Shown one piece after another: positions 1 through 12,065 of a DNA stretch of 64,000 nucleotides; the first letter of the stretch is position 1; the number at the start of each line of letters is the position of its first letter. The stretch is from Cricetomys ansorgei (taxonomy: Eukaryota; Chordata; Mammalia; Rodentia; Nesomyidae). A program made the translations under genes and the position numbers. The stretch lies in the NCBI GenBank assembly GCA_026225945.1, contig JAMJFZ010002561.1, positions 20,837 to 84,836 on the forward strand, read 5' to 3'. The notes under the pieces are model-generated. The model worked only from the letters and a program-made list of their open reading frames with translations, had not been told where the DNA came from and made no database searches.

Positions 1-391
1 TAATGACAGACAGGACCCTTAGAGGCATAAAAAGAAAAACAGAAGCTAGGCTGAACATATTCTGGGCTAGAAAGGAGTTGATGCCCTTTGAACATTTAGG
101 TTCAAATGATATGCCACTCTTTATCTCCAAAGACAACCATACTGACCCGGTAGGTGTAGAGAATGTGCTGTGGGGTTGTTTGCCAGCAGAGAAGACGGGT
201 TTTCTTTAGCTCCATCTTCTTGTGCTAGCCAAAGTTCTCATTTGGGGCCAGTGACAGGCACTGAAGTGCCCAGAGGAGAGGAGGTGGGATGGTGGTGGTT
301 AATGCATGATGAGTGTTGTTTTACATTGACCAAGCCTTGTAGAGGACTAGGCCTATGTGAAAGCTAGGAAGTGTCTATATTCCAGGGATCT

Positions 392-1240
392 ATGTGAAGG
401 AACAGCATTCAGATGGAGTGGTCTGGATGGAGTATAGAAAAAATGTTAAGAAAGTTGGTACACACCTTTAATCCAAGTATTCAGAAAGCAGTGCTAGCAA
501 ACATCTTTAATTCCAGTATTCAGAAGGCAATGGTGATCCATCCCTTTAATCCCTAAGTCAAAAACAGAGTGGAAGCAGACACAGGAAGGAGAGTTCACAT
601 GAGTAGTGACATCGGAGATGAGTCAGTGATGAACAGGCAAAGTGACTAATCAGAGGAAGCGTTAGCAGAGTGAGTCAGAGTGAGGACATGCCCATTTCTC
701 ATAATATAAAAGCAGGCTCTCAGCTCTAGGCAGAGTCAGTTACAGAAGAGTCAATTATAGCACGATGTATGAGGCAAGCAGTCTGAAGTAGGCAGACTGG
801 GGACAAGACACAGAGCCAACGAAGCAGTCTGACTGCGAAGCAGAGAGACTGACTGAGGCAATATAGAGCAATAAGAACTCAGGGAGAAACAGGCAGCTCA
901 CCAGAAGAGGTCCATATTACAAACAGGAAGAGTGAGTCAATTTGAAGCCTAGCAGAGCAGCTCAGTCTGAGGGAGTCAGCCAGAACCTGCCAAAGTCAGA
1001 AGAGTTCAGTCAGAAACAGTCAGGTGGCTCAGAAGGTCAGTTTGAATCAGTCAGCTTGGAGAAGAGTTTGAGCCAGAGTCCGCGATAAGTGTCTGAGGCT
1101 TACATGTTTTAGATTGTATGGAGCCTTCCAGTTCTAGACTTAAGACTAGATTGTAAGGGGGCAGAAACGCTCCAGGGCTCCAGGACTGAGAATTAGATAA
1201 AGGAGTAAAAACCTTTTTACCCCGAATCAACATCTGCAAA
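392..1240 (+). mobile_element. Candidate solo LTR / ERV-derived segment
   Basis: Seen: three tandem units of about 40 bp built on CTTTAATCC (about 463, 502 and 541), then a TATA-like ATAATATAAAAG at 701-712, then about 350 bp of purine-rich DNA in which CAGTCTGA/CAGTCAG motifs recur every few tens of bases. This order (B1-like 5' repeats, TATA box, iterated R/U5-like region) resembles rodent ERV LTRs. No AATAAA signal, matched TG...CA ends, target duplication or internal gag/pol were identified, so the boundaries are approximate and the LTR call is inference. It could instead be an unrelated diverged tandem repeat. Confidence 0.4.
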
Positions 1241-1249
1241 GTCACCTGC

Positions 1250-1335
1250 TCAACACTTTGGCCGCATCACCTCTGTTATTCTTCACAGGTAACCCTACAA
1301 CGTAGGGGTGTTTCTGATTCCCACCCAACAAATGG
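1250..1335 (-). repeat. MIR fragment (antisense)
   Basis: The order of a reversed MIR core is recognisable: a TCACCTCTGTTATTCTTCACAGGTAACCC-like stretch (known form: tcatttaatcctcacaacaaccc), then GTAGGGGTGTTTCTGATTCCCA where the consensus has the tactattatccccattt part. Diverged and short, with no coding role. It could be another tRNA-SINE of the MIR group. Confidence 0.55.
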
Positions 1336-1464
1336 TCTCCCTGAGACCCAAGGAGACAAAAAAATATTCTGAGTTTGACTTCACTGAGTCTAGTGCCAAG
1401 TCCCAAGCTCTTCTGAAGTATGAAGCACTTTGTCCTGCTAAGGTTTAGTTACCTTTGAAGATGT

Positions 1465-1572
1465 ACATCAGGAGCCAGAGGGCATGGGATGGAATCCCGG
1501 CATCCCACAGTGGACTGCTGCGTGAACTTGGGGAAGTTTGGGTCATCGTTATCATTAGTGTTTTCTTTATTA
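1465..1572 (+). repeat. MIR fragment (sense)
   Basis: Contains GGAGCCAGAGGGCATGGGAT, GGAATCCCGGC, CTGCGTGAACTTGGGGAAGTTT and ATCGTTATCATTAG in the order expected of a sense MIR (gagccagactgcctgggttc, aatcccggctctgcc, tgtgaccttgggcaagtt, ataataatag). It sits 130 bp from the antisense MIR fragment. Diverged and truncated at the 3' end. Confidence 0.6.
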
Positions 1573-1574
1573 TT

Positions 1575-4465
1575 TTGCTTTTGCCTCAGATCAGATCAAA
1601 GCTCAGGGCTGGTGCTTCTCCACTCGAAGACCCATAAGAGGGAATGACTTGGTATTGTTGATGTTAATAAGGCATATTTCTGAGTCCCACTTAAGAGGGA
1701 TTCTAATTTAATGGCTCTGGGGAGGATTGGTTGGCTACATGCAGGAACCTGTGTTTTAAACAAGGGCGTTAAGTCATATGGAGTGAGTTCACTGAGGAGC
1801 CCTGTAATTCGGGACTCACAGACCTAAGGCAGCTGCCCCTGCTCTGGTCCACCCTGTTGAGGCCAGTTCCTCAACAGGTATCATGAGCAGGCTTTACAGA
1901 CAACCTGATTTATAACTGTATTTTGTAATTGACTTATTCACTCTGTCACAAGTGAGTGATGGAGTGAAACACAGACAACCTGTAGATTCCTTCTCTTAAT
2001 CACTGACAAATGTAAGCCAGCCACACACGAGGTCCCTGTCAGCAGCCTGAAAGTCTCAGGGTTTCAGTATCAGCTGACTCAGAGTGAAGCTGGGGCAATC
2101 CCCAGAGACCCAAGGGGCTTCAGGGTTCGAAGGAACTTTGTGTGCTGGATTTATAGAGACTGAGCCCAAGGGCCCAAAGACATGACATGTGACATAATCA
2201 GTCCATGTTTGGGCATGTGGCCTCCTCTGGACAAGGAGCCAGAACTTCAGCCGTTTGAGAAGCACTGCATTCTTCACATTCAGGCTGACAGTGTAAGAAG
2301 GGAGAGATCTCATACATGCTGGGGCTCCATGAACTCATTTCCTGTCTGAAGACTTTAGGAGGTCTCCCATGCTTGGTTCCAACAGAGTCTGTTATCTCCC
2401 TCTGGCCACGGTAGGGTCTATGGTATTTATTGTACTTACTGTTTGTTTTTCTTTGAGATGCAGTTACGGGGTACAAGTCGAGCTCTTCTTCAATCTTATA
2501 CACTGGTAGACATCACTGACTGTATTTATATATAGGAACAGAGCACTTGATGTATATGGCAAGGGTATTTGGAGAATAAAGAGAAATTTGAGCGCTATAG
2601 ATGAGAAAATGTATAAATAACTAAGCTATTTAGACGCTGAAGAAGGTAAAAGATGGACGATGTTATAAATTCTACGGTTGGGGGAAGTCATTTTGACTAA
2701 GTTGTCAGGGAAGGGCTGCTCTCAAAGCACCTCATTTGATCTGAGACTCGGATGATAAAATGTGGGATCCATGTAAAATATCTGAGAAAAGAAAATTCTA
2801 GACACAGGACAGAGAATATGCAAATGAGTATTAGCTGCATGTTAGCAGGAAGATCGGGATGCAGTGAAAAGGACGGGCCTGTTGTAAAACAAGGAGCAGT
2901 TTGGATTGCCGTGTAGACGAGGTGGTAGGAAAGTCCTCAAGATACTTACACAGGGAAATAGCACAGTGAAACTCGCTTCTTTCAGGTCTGTTTTGTTCAT
3001 GGACTTGTCGCAGAATCTCAACACAATGCTCCCGGCAATCTCTACCTATCTGTCGGTTTGCATTCTTTGAAGGAAACATTTTAAATACATTCTTGTTACA
3101 GTGTGTGAGGACAGAATTCAAGTTTTAATCACCTTTCCTGGCTTTGTATTTTGTCCCTAGTAAGGAATAATTGCTTAATTATTCTGTATAGAGCTGAATA
3201 GTTTCTGAATTATTGTTCCTTTGGAATAAAAAAAGGGGCAGTCCTGTCCCCTGGAGTGACTTTTTCAGCAAGTGGCATGTGCTGGTGTATTATTGAAGAA
3301 GGTTAGTTGACATCCTGGCTTAGTTTGTCCCTTCTGTTTTTGTTCTAGAAGTTTAGATATAGTTCAGCTAAGTGGAGACAGTGTCTACATTGTCTTACCA
3401 ATGTTTAAGCAGCAGGCAGAGGCCTGGTGGGTGTGTGCCCCTGGCTCAATGGCAGGTTGGATACCGTGACTCTCTCTTTCAGAGAGTTGTGGACAAGTTG
3501 GACACTATGCAGAAAGCAATCTTTTAAATGCCTAAATAAGCTTATAAATTACAAACTGAATTCATAGGTGCTAAAAAATGGAGAGAGAGAGAGAGCGAGA
3601 AAGGGAAAGAGCAAGCAGACATTAGGGTGATGAGCAAGCAACTAAGCCATAGGTTGCTTCGCAGGATGAGGGGTGTGTGTCTGTTGACAGCAGAAACCCA
3701 GAGCCCTGGGTTTTAAATGTAGGAGATAAGTAGGTTCCTGTGTTAGTGTGGGAAACAAGGTGTTGGATACTACAAGGGCAGAGGAATTGGTAAGAAGCCT
3801 GCCAAACCAAAGAGCCTTGAAGAGGTGTGTTCTTAATGAAAATGAACTTAGTGAGGAAAATCCATCTAGCAAAGAAAGCTGTTATAAAAATTGCCTGGTT
3901 CAGCCTTTGCTGGAAATTGGGAGTAAAACAGACTCTCACATAAGAATTCAGACCTCATGAGGGGTTGGGGCTTAAATTTACATTCTTTGTATGTGCTGTC
4001 CAGGGAATCTCAAGGGAGCTATTAATTAAGTTAAGTTGATTCTGGTGTAAGAGAGACTAAGACTGGCAGAATCAGAGAGAATCCTCTCTGGAGGCGCCTA
4101 TTCAGAGCTGGGGCTCTTTAGGAGTTTCCCAGATTAAAATCAGATCAGCCATGAGTGAATTCACAAAAAACAGCTACCTATTATACGAGATAAGCAAGCA
4201 TCAGTAGAAACAACCAACCTCAGAACTTCCCAAGCACTGGAGTGTGAGGAAGATCAGGGGTCAGATAGAAATGAAGTCTTCTTCAAGTGGGTTCTGAAAC
4301 AGGAGGCAGAATTGAAAGCATGAGTGAGAAACAAAGGTGATTTAAAATGACTAGGCAGTATTTGAAAACAGAGCCAGAATGAAATCCTAAAAATAGAGAC
4401 TACTATATTTGAAATAAAAAAAGAGAAGAAAAATGAGTTTTAGCCTTCAAATATTTGAAAAAAAA
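1575..4465. other. Non-coding interval, no recognised gene
   Basis: No exon, RNA gene or SINE was recognised. A short purine (GA)n tract lies at about 3580-3615. Open frames are all about 100 codons or less, lack recognisable motifs and overlap on both strands (for example near 2198-2503 and 3622-3960). An octamer match ATGCAAAT occurs at 2818-2825, but this motif appears several times in the window by chance. Confidence 0.6.
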
Positions 4466-4795
4466 TCATTGAGGCACAATACTGTCAAAAGTGATATGCA
4501 CAGAAAAGTATAAAAGTATTAAATATACCATGATGAATTCCCAGAAGTTAACATGCCATTTCAGAAGCAGTGCCCTGCTGAAACATAGAAAATTAAAAGC
4601 ATCTCAGAAACTTCCTTTCTGTCCCTTTCTAAGTTAGATTACTCCAAGATTAACTACTAATTTAAATCCTAATACCATAATAGTTCTGTCTGTTTAAAAA
4701 CATATTATGAATGAATTTATATAATATATACTCTTTTATTCATGACACTTGGCTCTCAATATTTAACAATGATAAGAAGCAAAATAATTTATATT
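4466..4795. repeat. Ancient L1-type repeat (eutherian)
   Basis: Order of landmarks: ATTGAGGCACAATACTGTC, AAAAGTATAAAAGTATTAAA, a CCAGAAGTTAAC/CAGAAACTTCCTTTCTG block, ACTACTAATTTAAATCCTAATACCATAATAGTT, then ATATAATATATACTCTTTTATTCATGACACTTGGCTC. This follows the old mammalian L1M-type segment that reads as ttgaggtataat ... ccagaaagttcc ... ctgatttctatcaccatagatta ... tgtactctttt ... tggctt. Strongly diverged, so orientation is not asserted. Confidence 0.55.
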
Positions 4796-5065
4796 TTAAA
4801 AGTAAGTATAGTTTTCTTATTTAAGGCAGTATTTATTTACATGAACATGCAGTTATTAAGTCAAGTCTACAGCTAAGGAGCATTGGGTAGTTAACTATAT
4901 GGAGTTTTCAGTTATCCAGTTTTACCCACTGGGCTTTTTCCCTGGGATGGGATTTCTGTTTGCAGAGAGGCATTTGAAGAAACTGCATAAGAATTTCAAT
5001 TGCTAACACAGTTGAAAATTTGTGTGGGAACTCAGTAAACAACACCGTATTATAAATGTCAAAAT

Positions 5066-5256
5066 AGCCAAGCGTGGTGGCATGAGCCTTTTAGTCCCAA
5101 TGCCTGAGAGGCAGAGGCAGAGGCAGAGGCAGAGGCAGAGGCAGAGGCAGATGGATCTCTGTGAGTTCTAGGTCTTGGTCTATGTAGTGAGCTTCAGGTT
5201 GGCCAGGATTTCACAGTGAGACTCTGTCTCAAAACAAACAAACAAACAAACAAACC
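5066..5256 (+). mobile_element. B1 SINE with expanded GAGGCA hexamer
   Basis: Sense B1 (7SL RNA-derived). It opens with GCCAAGCGTGGTGGCATGAG, carries GATGGATCTCTGTGAGTTCTAGG and GTGAGACTCTGTCTCAAAA, and ends in a (CAAA)n tail at 5232-5256. At 5109-5150 the normal single AGGCAGAGGCAG of the Pol III promoter region has become seven perfect AGGCAG units. Diverged from the consensus, so probably an old copy. Confidence 0.9.
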
Positions 5257-5489
5257 TGTTGAAGAAGACCCAATAGAATTGAAGAGAGCCCAAACTTATT
5301 CAACTCACATTACCTAACAGAAGAATATAAATCATGCATGTGATTTTAAAGATTCCATATTTAAGTGTTCATTTAATCCAATACATATAATATTTCAACA
5401 TAGCTGTAGACAAAAATCTTTGGATATTTTGCATTCTTTTTTATTTTTCATGAGTTATCTGCTTTGTTTAAAAAGTTTTAAAATACTTG

Positions 5490-5694
5490 TTATTTTTATG
5501 TGTGTATGTGTGTGTCTGCACGAATTTATGTGCACTACACACGTGCAGGAGGCTGTGGCTGCCAGAAGAGGGCACAGAGTCCCCTGGAACTGGACTTGCG
5601 AAGTGCTGTGAGTCACGTGTGTGCTGATAACTGAATTCTGCTCCCCTGCAAGAACAGTGAGGGCTCTTAACTGTGGAGCTATCTCTCTAGCTCC
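5490..5694 (-). mobile_element. B3/B2-family SINE (antisense)
   Basis: Antisense tRNA-derived SINE. Landmarks along the + strand: TATGTGTGTATGTG tail, GCCAGAAGAGGGCACAGAGTCCCCTGGAACTGG, a degenerate gtgagccgcc part, then GGGCTCTTAACTGTGGAGCTATCTCTCTAGCTCC. The last is the reverse complement of the GCTGGAGAGATGGCTCAG-type head with A and B boxes. Diverged, with no visible target duplication. Confidence 0.85.
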
Positions 5695-6130
5695 ACAACA
5701 AGAAAGATCTATATTAGGGTATATTCATGTATAAAAGTGTGTTTTAAAAAAGAAAAACGATCACATGAGTGTTTTCCAATTATCTCAAGATTAATAATTA
5801 TGAATGATTTTTCTTTTGTTTTTACTTTTAAAATTATAATTACTATTTTAAATTAAAATATAATTATATCATTTCCTTCTTTCCCTTCTCTCCTTTAGCA
5901 CCTCCCCTTTTCCTCCTCATGTCCTCTCAAACAGATGGTCTCTTCTTCTCTGATTATTTCGACATCTTGGCAGATGTCCACTACCTCTGTTTCTTACAGT
6001 CTTTCAGCCTCTTTTTCCTTGGGGATAACTGTCCAAGTTAGAGCTGAGCACTCCAAAGACATGCTTTTATCCGTACTGAGCCTTTAAATTCTAGTGATTT
6101 TATGCTTACTATGCAGTTCAGTCTAGACAT

Positions 6131-6133
<3 letters not shown>

Positions 6134-6175
<42 letters not shown>
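6134..6175. repeat. (AT)n microsatellite
   Basis: An uninterrupted AT dinucleotide run of about 42 bp directly abuts the A-rich 3' tail side of the inverted L1 3' end that follows. It is probably expanded from that tail. Confidence 0.95.
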
Positions 6176-6178
<3 letters not shown>

Positions 6179-6612
6179 AAATTTAAGTTTATTTATCTTT
6201 CGTTTCTCCTATAATACATCTTGACACACCTCCTACCTTTTCCCCATTCCTCCCAGCTCCTCCACCTTCCCAATCCTCCTAATCTACCCTCCCCATCCCA
6301 CCCACTCATCCCCACCCTTGTGTCTCCCCATAGAAGAGGGGAGTCCCCCCCAGGTTACTCTCAAACAGGGCACAGATGGGATATGGCCGGGCACTAATCC
6401 CTACATCATGGGTGGACTAGGCAACCCAGCTGGAGGAAATGGGTTCCAAGGGAAGGCAGAACCATCATAGAACCCCCACTTACACTCTAGCCTGTAGGAT
6501 CCCTGCAAGAACACCAAGATAGACAACCACAAGACATATCCAGGGAACCCTGCAGGATCTATGTCTGCTGCTTCAGGCTCTGTGGGGCCCCCAAGAGTGC
6601 TACCATATTTTA
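6176..6612 (-). mobile_element. Rodent L1 3' UTR (antisense)
   Basis: Read on the minus strand it ends in an A-rich tail, preceded by a G-rich polypurine block (GGTGGGGATGAGTGGGTGGG type) and GTAGGGATTAGTGCCCGGCC plus GCCCTGTTTGAGAGTAACC. This is the familiar 3' end of a rodent LINE-1. The same landmarks occur in sense orientation at 41595-41880, so the two copies form an inverted pair about 35 kb apart. No ORF2 sequence is present, consistent with 5' truncation. Confidence 0.8.
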
Positions 6613-7689
6613 AGAGCTCAGTAGCCATGTGTGGCTACCATATTAGTGCAGGGATAACCAGGGAAGCTCTTTGAAGGTAGAGAAATGCAATGAAAGCCAT
6701 AAGGTATTGGGAGAAATGAGCCAGTTTTGATATAGGGCTTTGTGATGGAGATGGGAGAAATGTGTGTTAGTGAGTTGACATTGTGGTAATATTCAGCTTT
6801 GGGTTTACACTCATTCATATCCTCTGCATACTTGTTAAATCCTTCAATGTCTAGTGAATGGTAAAGTCAGAGTTGTTGAGTAATTCAGAGTAGCAATAAA
6901 TAATAGCTTAGTACGAGTAGAGAAATATATCGTATCTGCTGAATTTACAGAGGGACTTGGGAGCTCAAAATTTAATTATCCCCATGCAAATTTGACCAGA
7001 AGCCTAAAGTGAACGTTTCTGACATTTACATCAAAGTTCACCGTGTGCATTAATAGAAGCAGGCAGGTTGGAAGTGGTTTTCATTTCTTTGGCTGTAATG
7101 ATATGAAAACTTGACAACGAATACAAGTAGGTCATTACTTGGGTTTTCATGTCTCAGTTAAAAGATAGCACCATGTCCTAGTGTGCTCACACAACACAAA
7201 AGGTATATTATTGGGCTCCGGATCAAATACCATATAAACTTGACCTGAATAACCTCAGACTTCCTGGAAAATTCTATGTTTGAGTAAAATACGTGACTGT
7301 AGGCAGTTGGTTTGCTTTTGCAACAGCTTCAAAAGCAGTGAAGCAAGGCACTTGAGTCTCTGTCTAGCTTCTGCTGTTTGAAAGGTAGCAATAAAATGGA
7401 AAATGTATTTTTGTCCTTAGAAAAGCCTCCAAATGCTGTATTTGTTTCTGCAAAGATAACACTTTTTAATGGTTGTTCTGTCATTCTGAAAGTTGGAATG
7501 TGAATACTATACAAAGGAGACCATTCCACAAACTTGCCATCTTAATGATGGGAAGTTCCTCTTTTCCCTAGACCCTAAGAATGGAACTGACTCAAATATT
7601 TGCCACTATTATGTTTGATTATGGGGTCAACAGTGAAAATGTTAGTTTAACCCAGTTGTCCCAAATGCTACAAGAGAGTATTGTCTTAA

Positions 7690-7765
7690 TCTAGTCTTGC
7701 TGCAGTAACAAATACCTTTGAATACTGAGCAATTTATAAATAACAGAACCTCATTTCTCAAAGTT
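7690..7765. repeat. Old eutherian repeat fragment
   Basis: CTTGCTGCAGTAACAAATACC, then GCAATTTATAAATAACAGAACCTCATTTCTCAAAGTTCTGGAGG, matches the order of a dispersed eutherian repeat (ttgctgcaataacaaaatacc ... ggcttataaacaacagaaatttatttctcacagttctggagg). I do not assert the family name. Confidence 0.5.
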
Positions 7766-7779
7766 CTGGAGGTCCAGCC

Positions 7780-7930
7780 CACAGAGGACAGGAGAGGGTG
7801 TCATAACCTCGTGGAACAGGAGTTACAGGCAATTGTGAACCGCTAGATGTGGGCGCTGGAACCAAACTTGGGTCCTCTTTAAGAGCAGTATATAATCTTA
7901 AGCTTTGAACCATCTCTTCAGTACTCCCCA
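7780..7930 (-). mobile_element. B3-type SINE (antisense)
   Basis: Contains AGAGGACAGGAGAGGGTGTC, GAACAGGAGTTACAGGCAATTGTGAACCGC, GATGTGGGCGCTGGAACC, TGGGTCCTC and TTTGAACCATCTCTTCAGTAC in the order of an inverted B3. Its left end touches the older repeat at 7690-7765, suggesting insertion there. The head (B-box side) is diverged. Confidence 0.8.
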
Positions 7931-7934
7931 CCCC

Positions 7935-10900
7935 TAACCAATGATACGTTTCAAAGGGACAAGTACATTTATGTCATGTAAGTGTTCTAGAATGCTCTAT
8001 CATAGTAATGCACTTTAAGTTGGCTTTCAGAAGTTTTTGAAACAGTCTCAGACTAATATATTACCCATGCTAGGTTGAATTCTTACAAAATATGTTCTAT
8101 GCACTGTTGGGTGAGGGGCTACCCTAGGTCTAGGGTGTTTTGTATTGTCTGCAGGTGTTGGAGTTCTGTGGGGGTTAATTGCTAATGATCTGCATGTGCT
8201 GTCAGTTGAATACCTGAGAAGTTCTGAATCAATAAAAACACCTGAACTCAGAGGTCAGGGTCCCACTATTGAGTATGGCCCTGGCCAGGACAGTGGTTCC
8301 GTCTGCTGAGGTCAGGCAAGGTTTGAGTCTATGAAAATGCCTCCTTGTTGTCCTGTTTGGTGAGCCGCCATAGTGGCTAACTACCACACACACAAAATAA
8401 ACTAATAGTAAAAATACAAAATGAATGGTCTGTTTTGCATTGGGCCAATACCTTTTTAGCTAGTGCCCAATTCATAACTGGTTTGTGAACTAAAATATAT
8501 TATGTGTGAACTTTTTTTTTTTAAATAAAAGAGTAAAAGGGCAGTGTGTAAATCTCTATTACCATGTTTTCTATCATGGATCTGCACAAATAGGTTCTAA
8601 ACTGAATATCCAAGTTCTTGTTTTCATTTTACCAACTCCCCAAAATCGAAGATAAAGCCATATTTGTGGTGCTACTTTATAATCCAGGGACTGACCTCTA
8701 GTTTGTCTTGAAAGTAGGGAAAAGAATTCTGCCTCTAGGCTGAATATGAACTCTCACATTTAAAAAGAAACTGGCTTTATGCTTACCTTTAGAATTTATT
8801 ATTGAAACTCTTTATGTAGTTAGAAATTCTCCCATTTCCACTAACGGCTTGCTTGGTAGCAACTAGAACCTTCTAATTTTCTGTAGTGCAGAGTGTTGGA
8901 AGAATTGTGTTGTGGGGGATGCCACTGTATAACGGACTATCTCAGAACTAGAAGGTGCCTTGATTTGTTCTGTCTATGAATGATATTTGCTTGTTAATTT
9001 ATTTGGATACTATCTCCTGAGACTTCATGGTTAGTTCTCATCACTGCCTTGACTCAGGAAGCGCTAAACATTCTCTCCAACTTTATGTGTCATTGTCAGA
9101 GGGTCTTTAATGAAGAGGGCACCTTTCTACCATGCTGTGGAGTCCAAGGGCACCTGAGCCTTTATCTCTAGGATTTCCCCTTGGGAGCATTAGCATCTCT
9201 CTATTAGTCTTTGTCTCTCTATGAGCCTCTGTGGAGGATGCCAAGACCCCTGGGGTTCACCCTTCTCCTGCTACTCTGCCCACTCTGAACGTTGGAGCTT
9301 GGACTTGAGCAGGGACGAAGGTGGTAAGTCTTAACAAGCAGCCAGGCAGAGGCTGCTGAATTTGCTGTGGTGTGAGTGACCCTCGCTCACCCCACTCTCC
9401 TTTTCTCACCGAACAGCGAACAGCTGAAGTCTTGGCTGAGCTCCGTCTTGGAAGGTACATTCTTGGCTCCATAAAAGATGGTGGGGAGTTAATGAGCTCC
9501 CCTTCTGATTTAGCACTTGGGTGATTTCTTTCCAACAGCTGTTGTATCTCCTTGCTCCTTATCAAATGAGGTTTCCAGGTGAATTTACTTCCTCAACAAT
9601 TTCAGGATGCAAACTGAAGGCCCACTGTCCTGCTCTGGGTGCTAAATCTTGTTGAGGTAGAAAGGAGAAGAAGCCTAAGCTATATTTAATCAAACATGGG
9701 GAGTCCCTCAGCTCACAACGTTTTGCCCTTGGTTTCTCACAGCAATGGGGCGTCAGCAAATGGAACCTCTATTTTAGGAATTTTTATCTCTCAGACATTG
9801 AAACAAACACACGCTGAGCAGCATTCCAGAATAAAACTTTTGTGGAAAATGGAATTGGGAGCTATGTGTCCTGAAAGAAACACCAGGAGTTCAAGGGGAG
9901 AAAATTAACAGGGGAACGAATGGGTTGTTTGCAGGCTGGAAAACCCAACCCTGCGGTGCAATGAAATGACCGAAGGCAAGAGATCGCTATGACACAGGAT
10001 GGGACATGGGACTAGGGTCTGGGAGTGTCAGGACACATCAGGTTAACAGAGTCAATACCTCGGTGATCTGGGAGATCAGAGAAGAACAGAGTAGGTGGTC
10101 ATCGGGGAAGCTTTGATGTAATTTGCTCACAAGTTTGTTGATTCCAGGGATCGGGAGTTCCCTGAGATGGTACAGCAAGATCTGGCTCTGGACTGTCATG
10201 GTAGACACACATCATAGCTCTCAACTGGTTATTCAAGTCACTCTCCGTGTTTCTACGTTAGCTTTATTGCCTGTGAAGCAGCAGTTGTAACGACTACCTG
10301 TGCTTAGCATGGTGGCCACATCTCCTTACTGTATGTGGGTGTTGTATTCTATAGTCCAGATATATATTTAGATCTTGACTAATGCTCAGGGAAGCTATGT
10401 TGAATAAAAGTGAAGGGTTTTTGTAATAAATATTTTATAAAAATTAGGAATATATTCTCCAATGTATGTTTTGTCACTTTTTCGAATATAAATCCCTATG
10501 CAATTTACTCGTTTTTCTTTCCAGGTCTGCCCTTCCTGTGTTTCATAAAAAGGCAGCTGTAACTTCTCCGCTCTGTGAGAAACTCTTAGTCATTGCTTAG
10601 TTATTGCTTCCTCTCCTCACTATTACTGTCCTAGGTCAGCCACTGTCCGCTCCTGTCCACAGTAATACCACAGCGCCCTGACTGATAGTTAAGGAAAGGT
10701 CTTCTGAGAATGTCTGAGGGAACCGACGATTGAACGTTCTGCTGGCAAGCTCTCCGGTGCCCACACGCACAGGACTTATGAATGATTTAAGCAGCTTGGA
10801 TTTCCATGGGCTTGCAGAACATTGGAGGTGCTTGCTTTCTCTCCTCCAGAATTATGGATGAGCAGACTGCTGCTGAGGCTAGCTGGCCGTGCATTTGAAG

Positions 10901-11330
10901 TGTGCAGGACTTGAGCTTGTTCTGAAGCTTGCTGCTGTCATGGAGGGAGGCATGTTAATCCTGAGGAAAGAAAACTCATCGTTTCAGAAGAAGTAGCTGT
11001 ACGGCAACCCAACACAGAAAGATAAGAAGACGGCTTTATGTGTATTGGACAAACAATGTATTTAATCTAGGTTTCTTCAACAAAGTCTGCGTGCATGCCT
11101 ACAGTGCAGGCGAAGTCATAGAGGACCATGGAATCAGTCCTTCAGAATTCAGAGGTTCAACATTTCTGTATTGACTGGGAAACCTCAAGTTAAATGGACC
11201 AAGATAATCAAATCAATGCTTTTAAAAGATGATATTGCCACATTTGGGAAAGCTTATCGATGGCTTACCAGGATGGCTGTGGGAACTGACTTGGCAAGGA
11301 TCGTAGAGTAAGCCTGTGGTACGGTGTGAC
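7935..11330. other. Non-coding interval, nothing recognised
   Basis: No SINE, exon or RNA gene was recognised. A poly-T stretch lies at about 8511-8522. Opposing short open frames near 9257-9908 have no recognisable motifs. The 8090-8400 part (containing CAATAAAAACACCTGAACTC) has the look of a dispersed element but I could not place it. Confidence 0.5.
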
Positions 11331-11336
11331 TGCATC

Positions 11337-12065
11337 TCACCCACAAGGCCCAGTTCTCAGTGTAGGAGGATGGCGAGGAAAGCGCTCAGATGTAGCGGTT
11401 GGGTGGAGAATACATTTGTCAGAAAATAGAATCGTGTGGTTCAAAGACTGACTCTGTTGCTGGTGCTGTCGGTGCCAGTGGCTTCCAGTTTTCTCAGCTG
11501 TCTGCAGCCAGCAGGGCCTCCCAACGGAGTCCAAGGTGGATTGGGACTCTTGGAACGTGGGGTTCATCATCCCCGTGGGTATGAGGTTGCAAGACATGAT
11601 GTTCACGCATACTTCTGTTTCTGAAAGATGGAGGAGGATCTGTTTTTGTGTATATGTGCCAGGAAAGGTGGTGGTGGGGGGGGGGGAGAACAATGGGCAA
11701 TATGTGAATCTAGTCAGAGAGAGAAGTTGGGCACACGTGGGAATGTGGGGGATCCCGTGGCCATCTGTGATACATTTTGCCACAGACCCCAGGTGAGGTG
11801 TGACGCTTTGCATCCTCCCCGTGAGAGCTGCAGAACACAGGGAGAGGCTACAGAGCAGTACTGGCGGCTTCGCAAGTCCTCGGCGCCCCTGGAGCAGGGG
11901 ACACATGGCAGCCCTTATATTTCTTATCTGACTCAGGCAGAGGTGACTGGTCAGATGATCAGAATGCCAGTGTGGGGCATTGTGACCACTTGCTTTTGTG
12001 TTTATTGGGTACAGCACCTGCTACTATCCTTAAATGGGGGGTGGAGTGGTGGGGGGGAGCTTTGA
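11337..12065. other. Moderately GC-rich segment with overlapping open frames
   Basis: The longest open frame outside simple repeats lies here: 226 codons on the minus strand, 11337-12017. The plus strand is open for 145 codons (11628-12065), so stop codons are scarce on both strands. The 226-codon product is rich in Ser, Thr, Pro and His and has no recognisable domain, signal peptide or membrane segment. It has no splice context or poly(A) signal and lies across a G-run of 11 at 11676-11686. I judge it a chance open frame rather than a gene. Confidence 0.35.

Noticed and set aside
11667..11686. G-quadruplex candidate at the G-run of 11
   Set aside because: One long G-run plus GG/GTG steps does not give four well-spaced G-tracts; at most a weak candidate.
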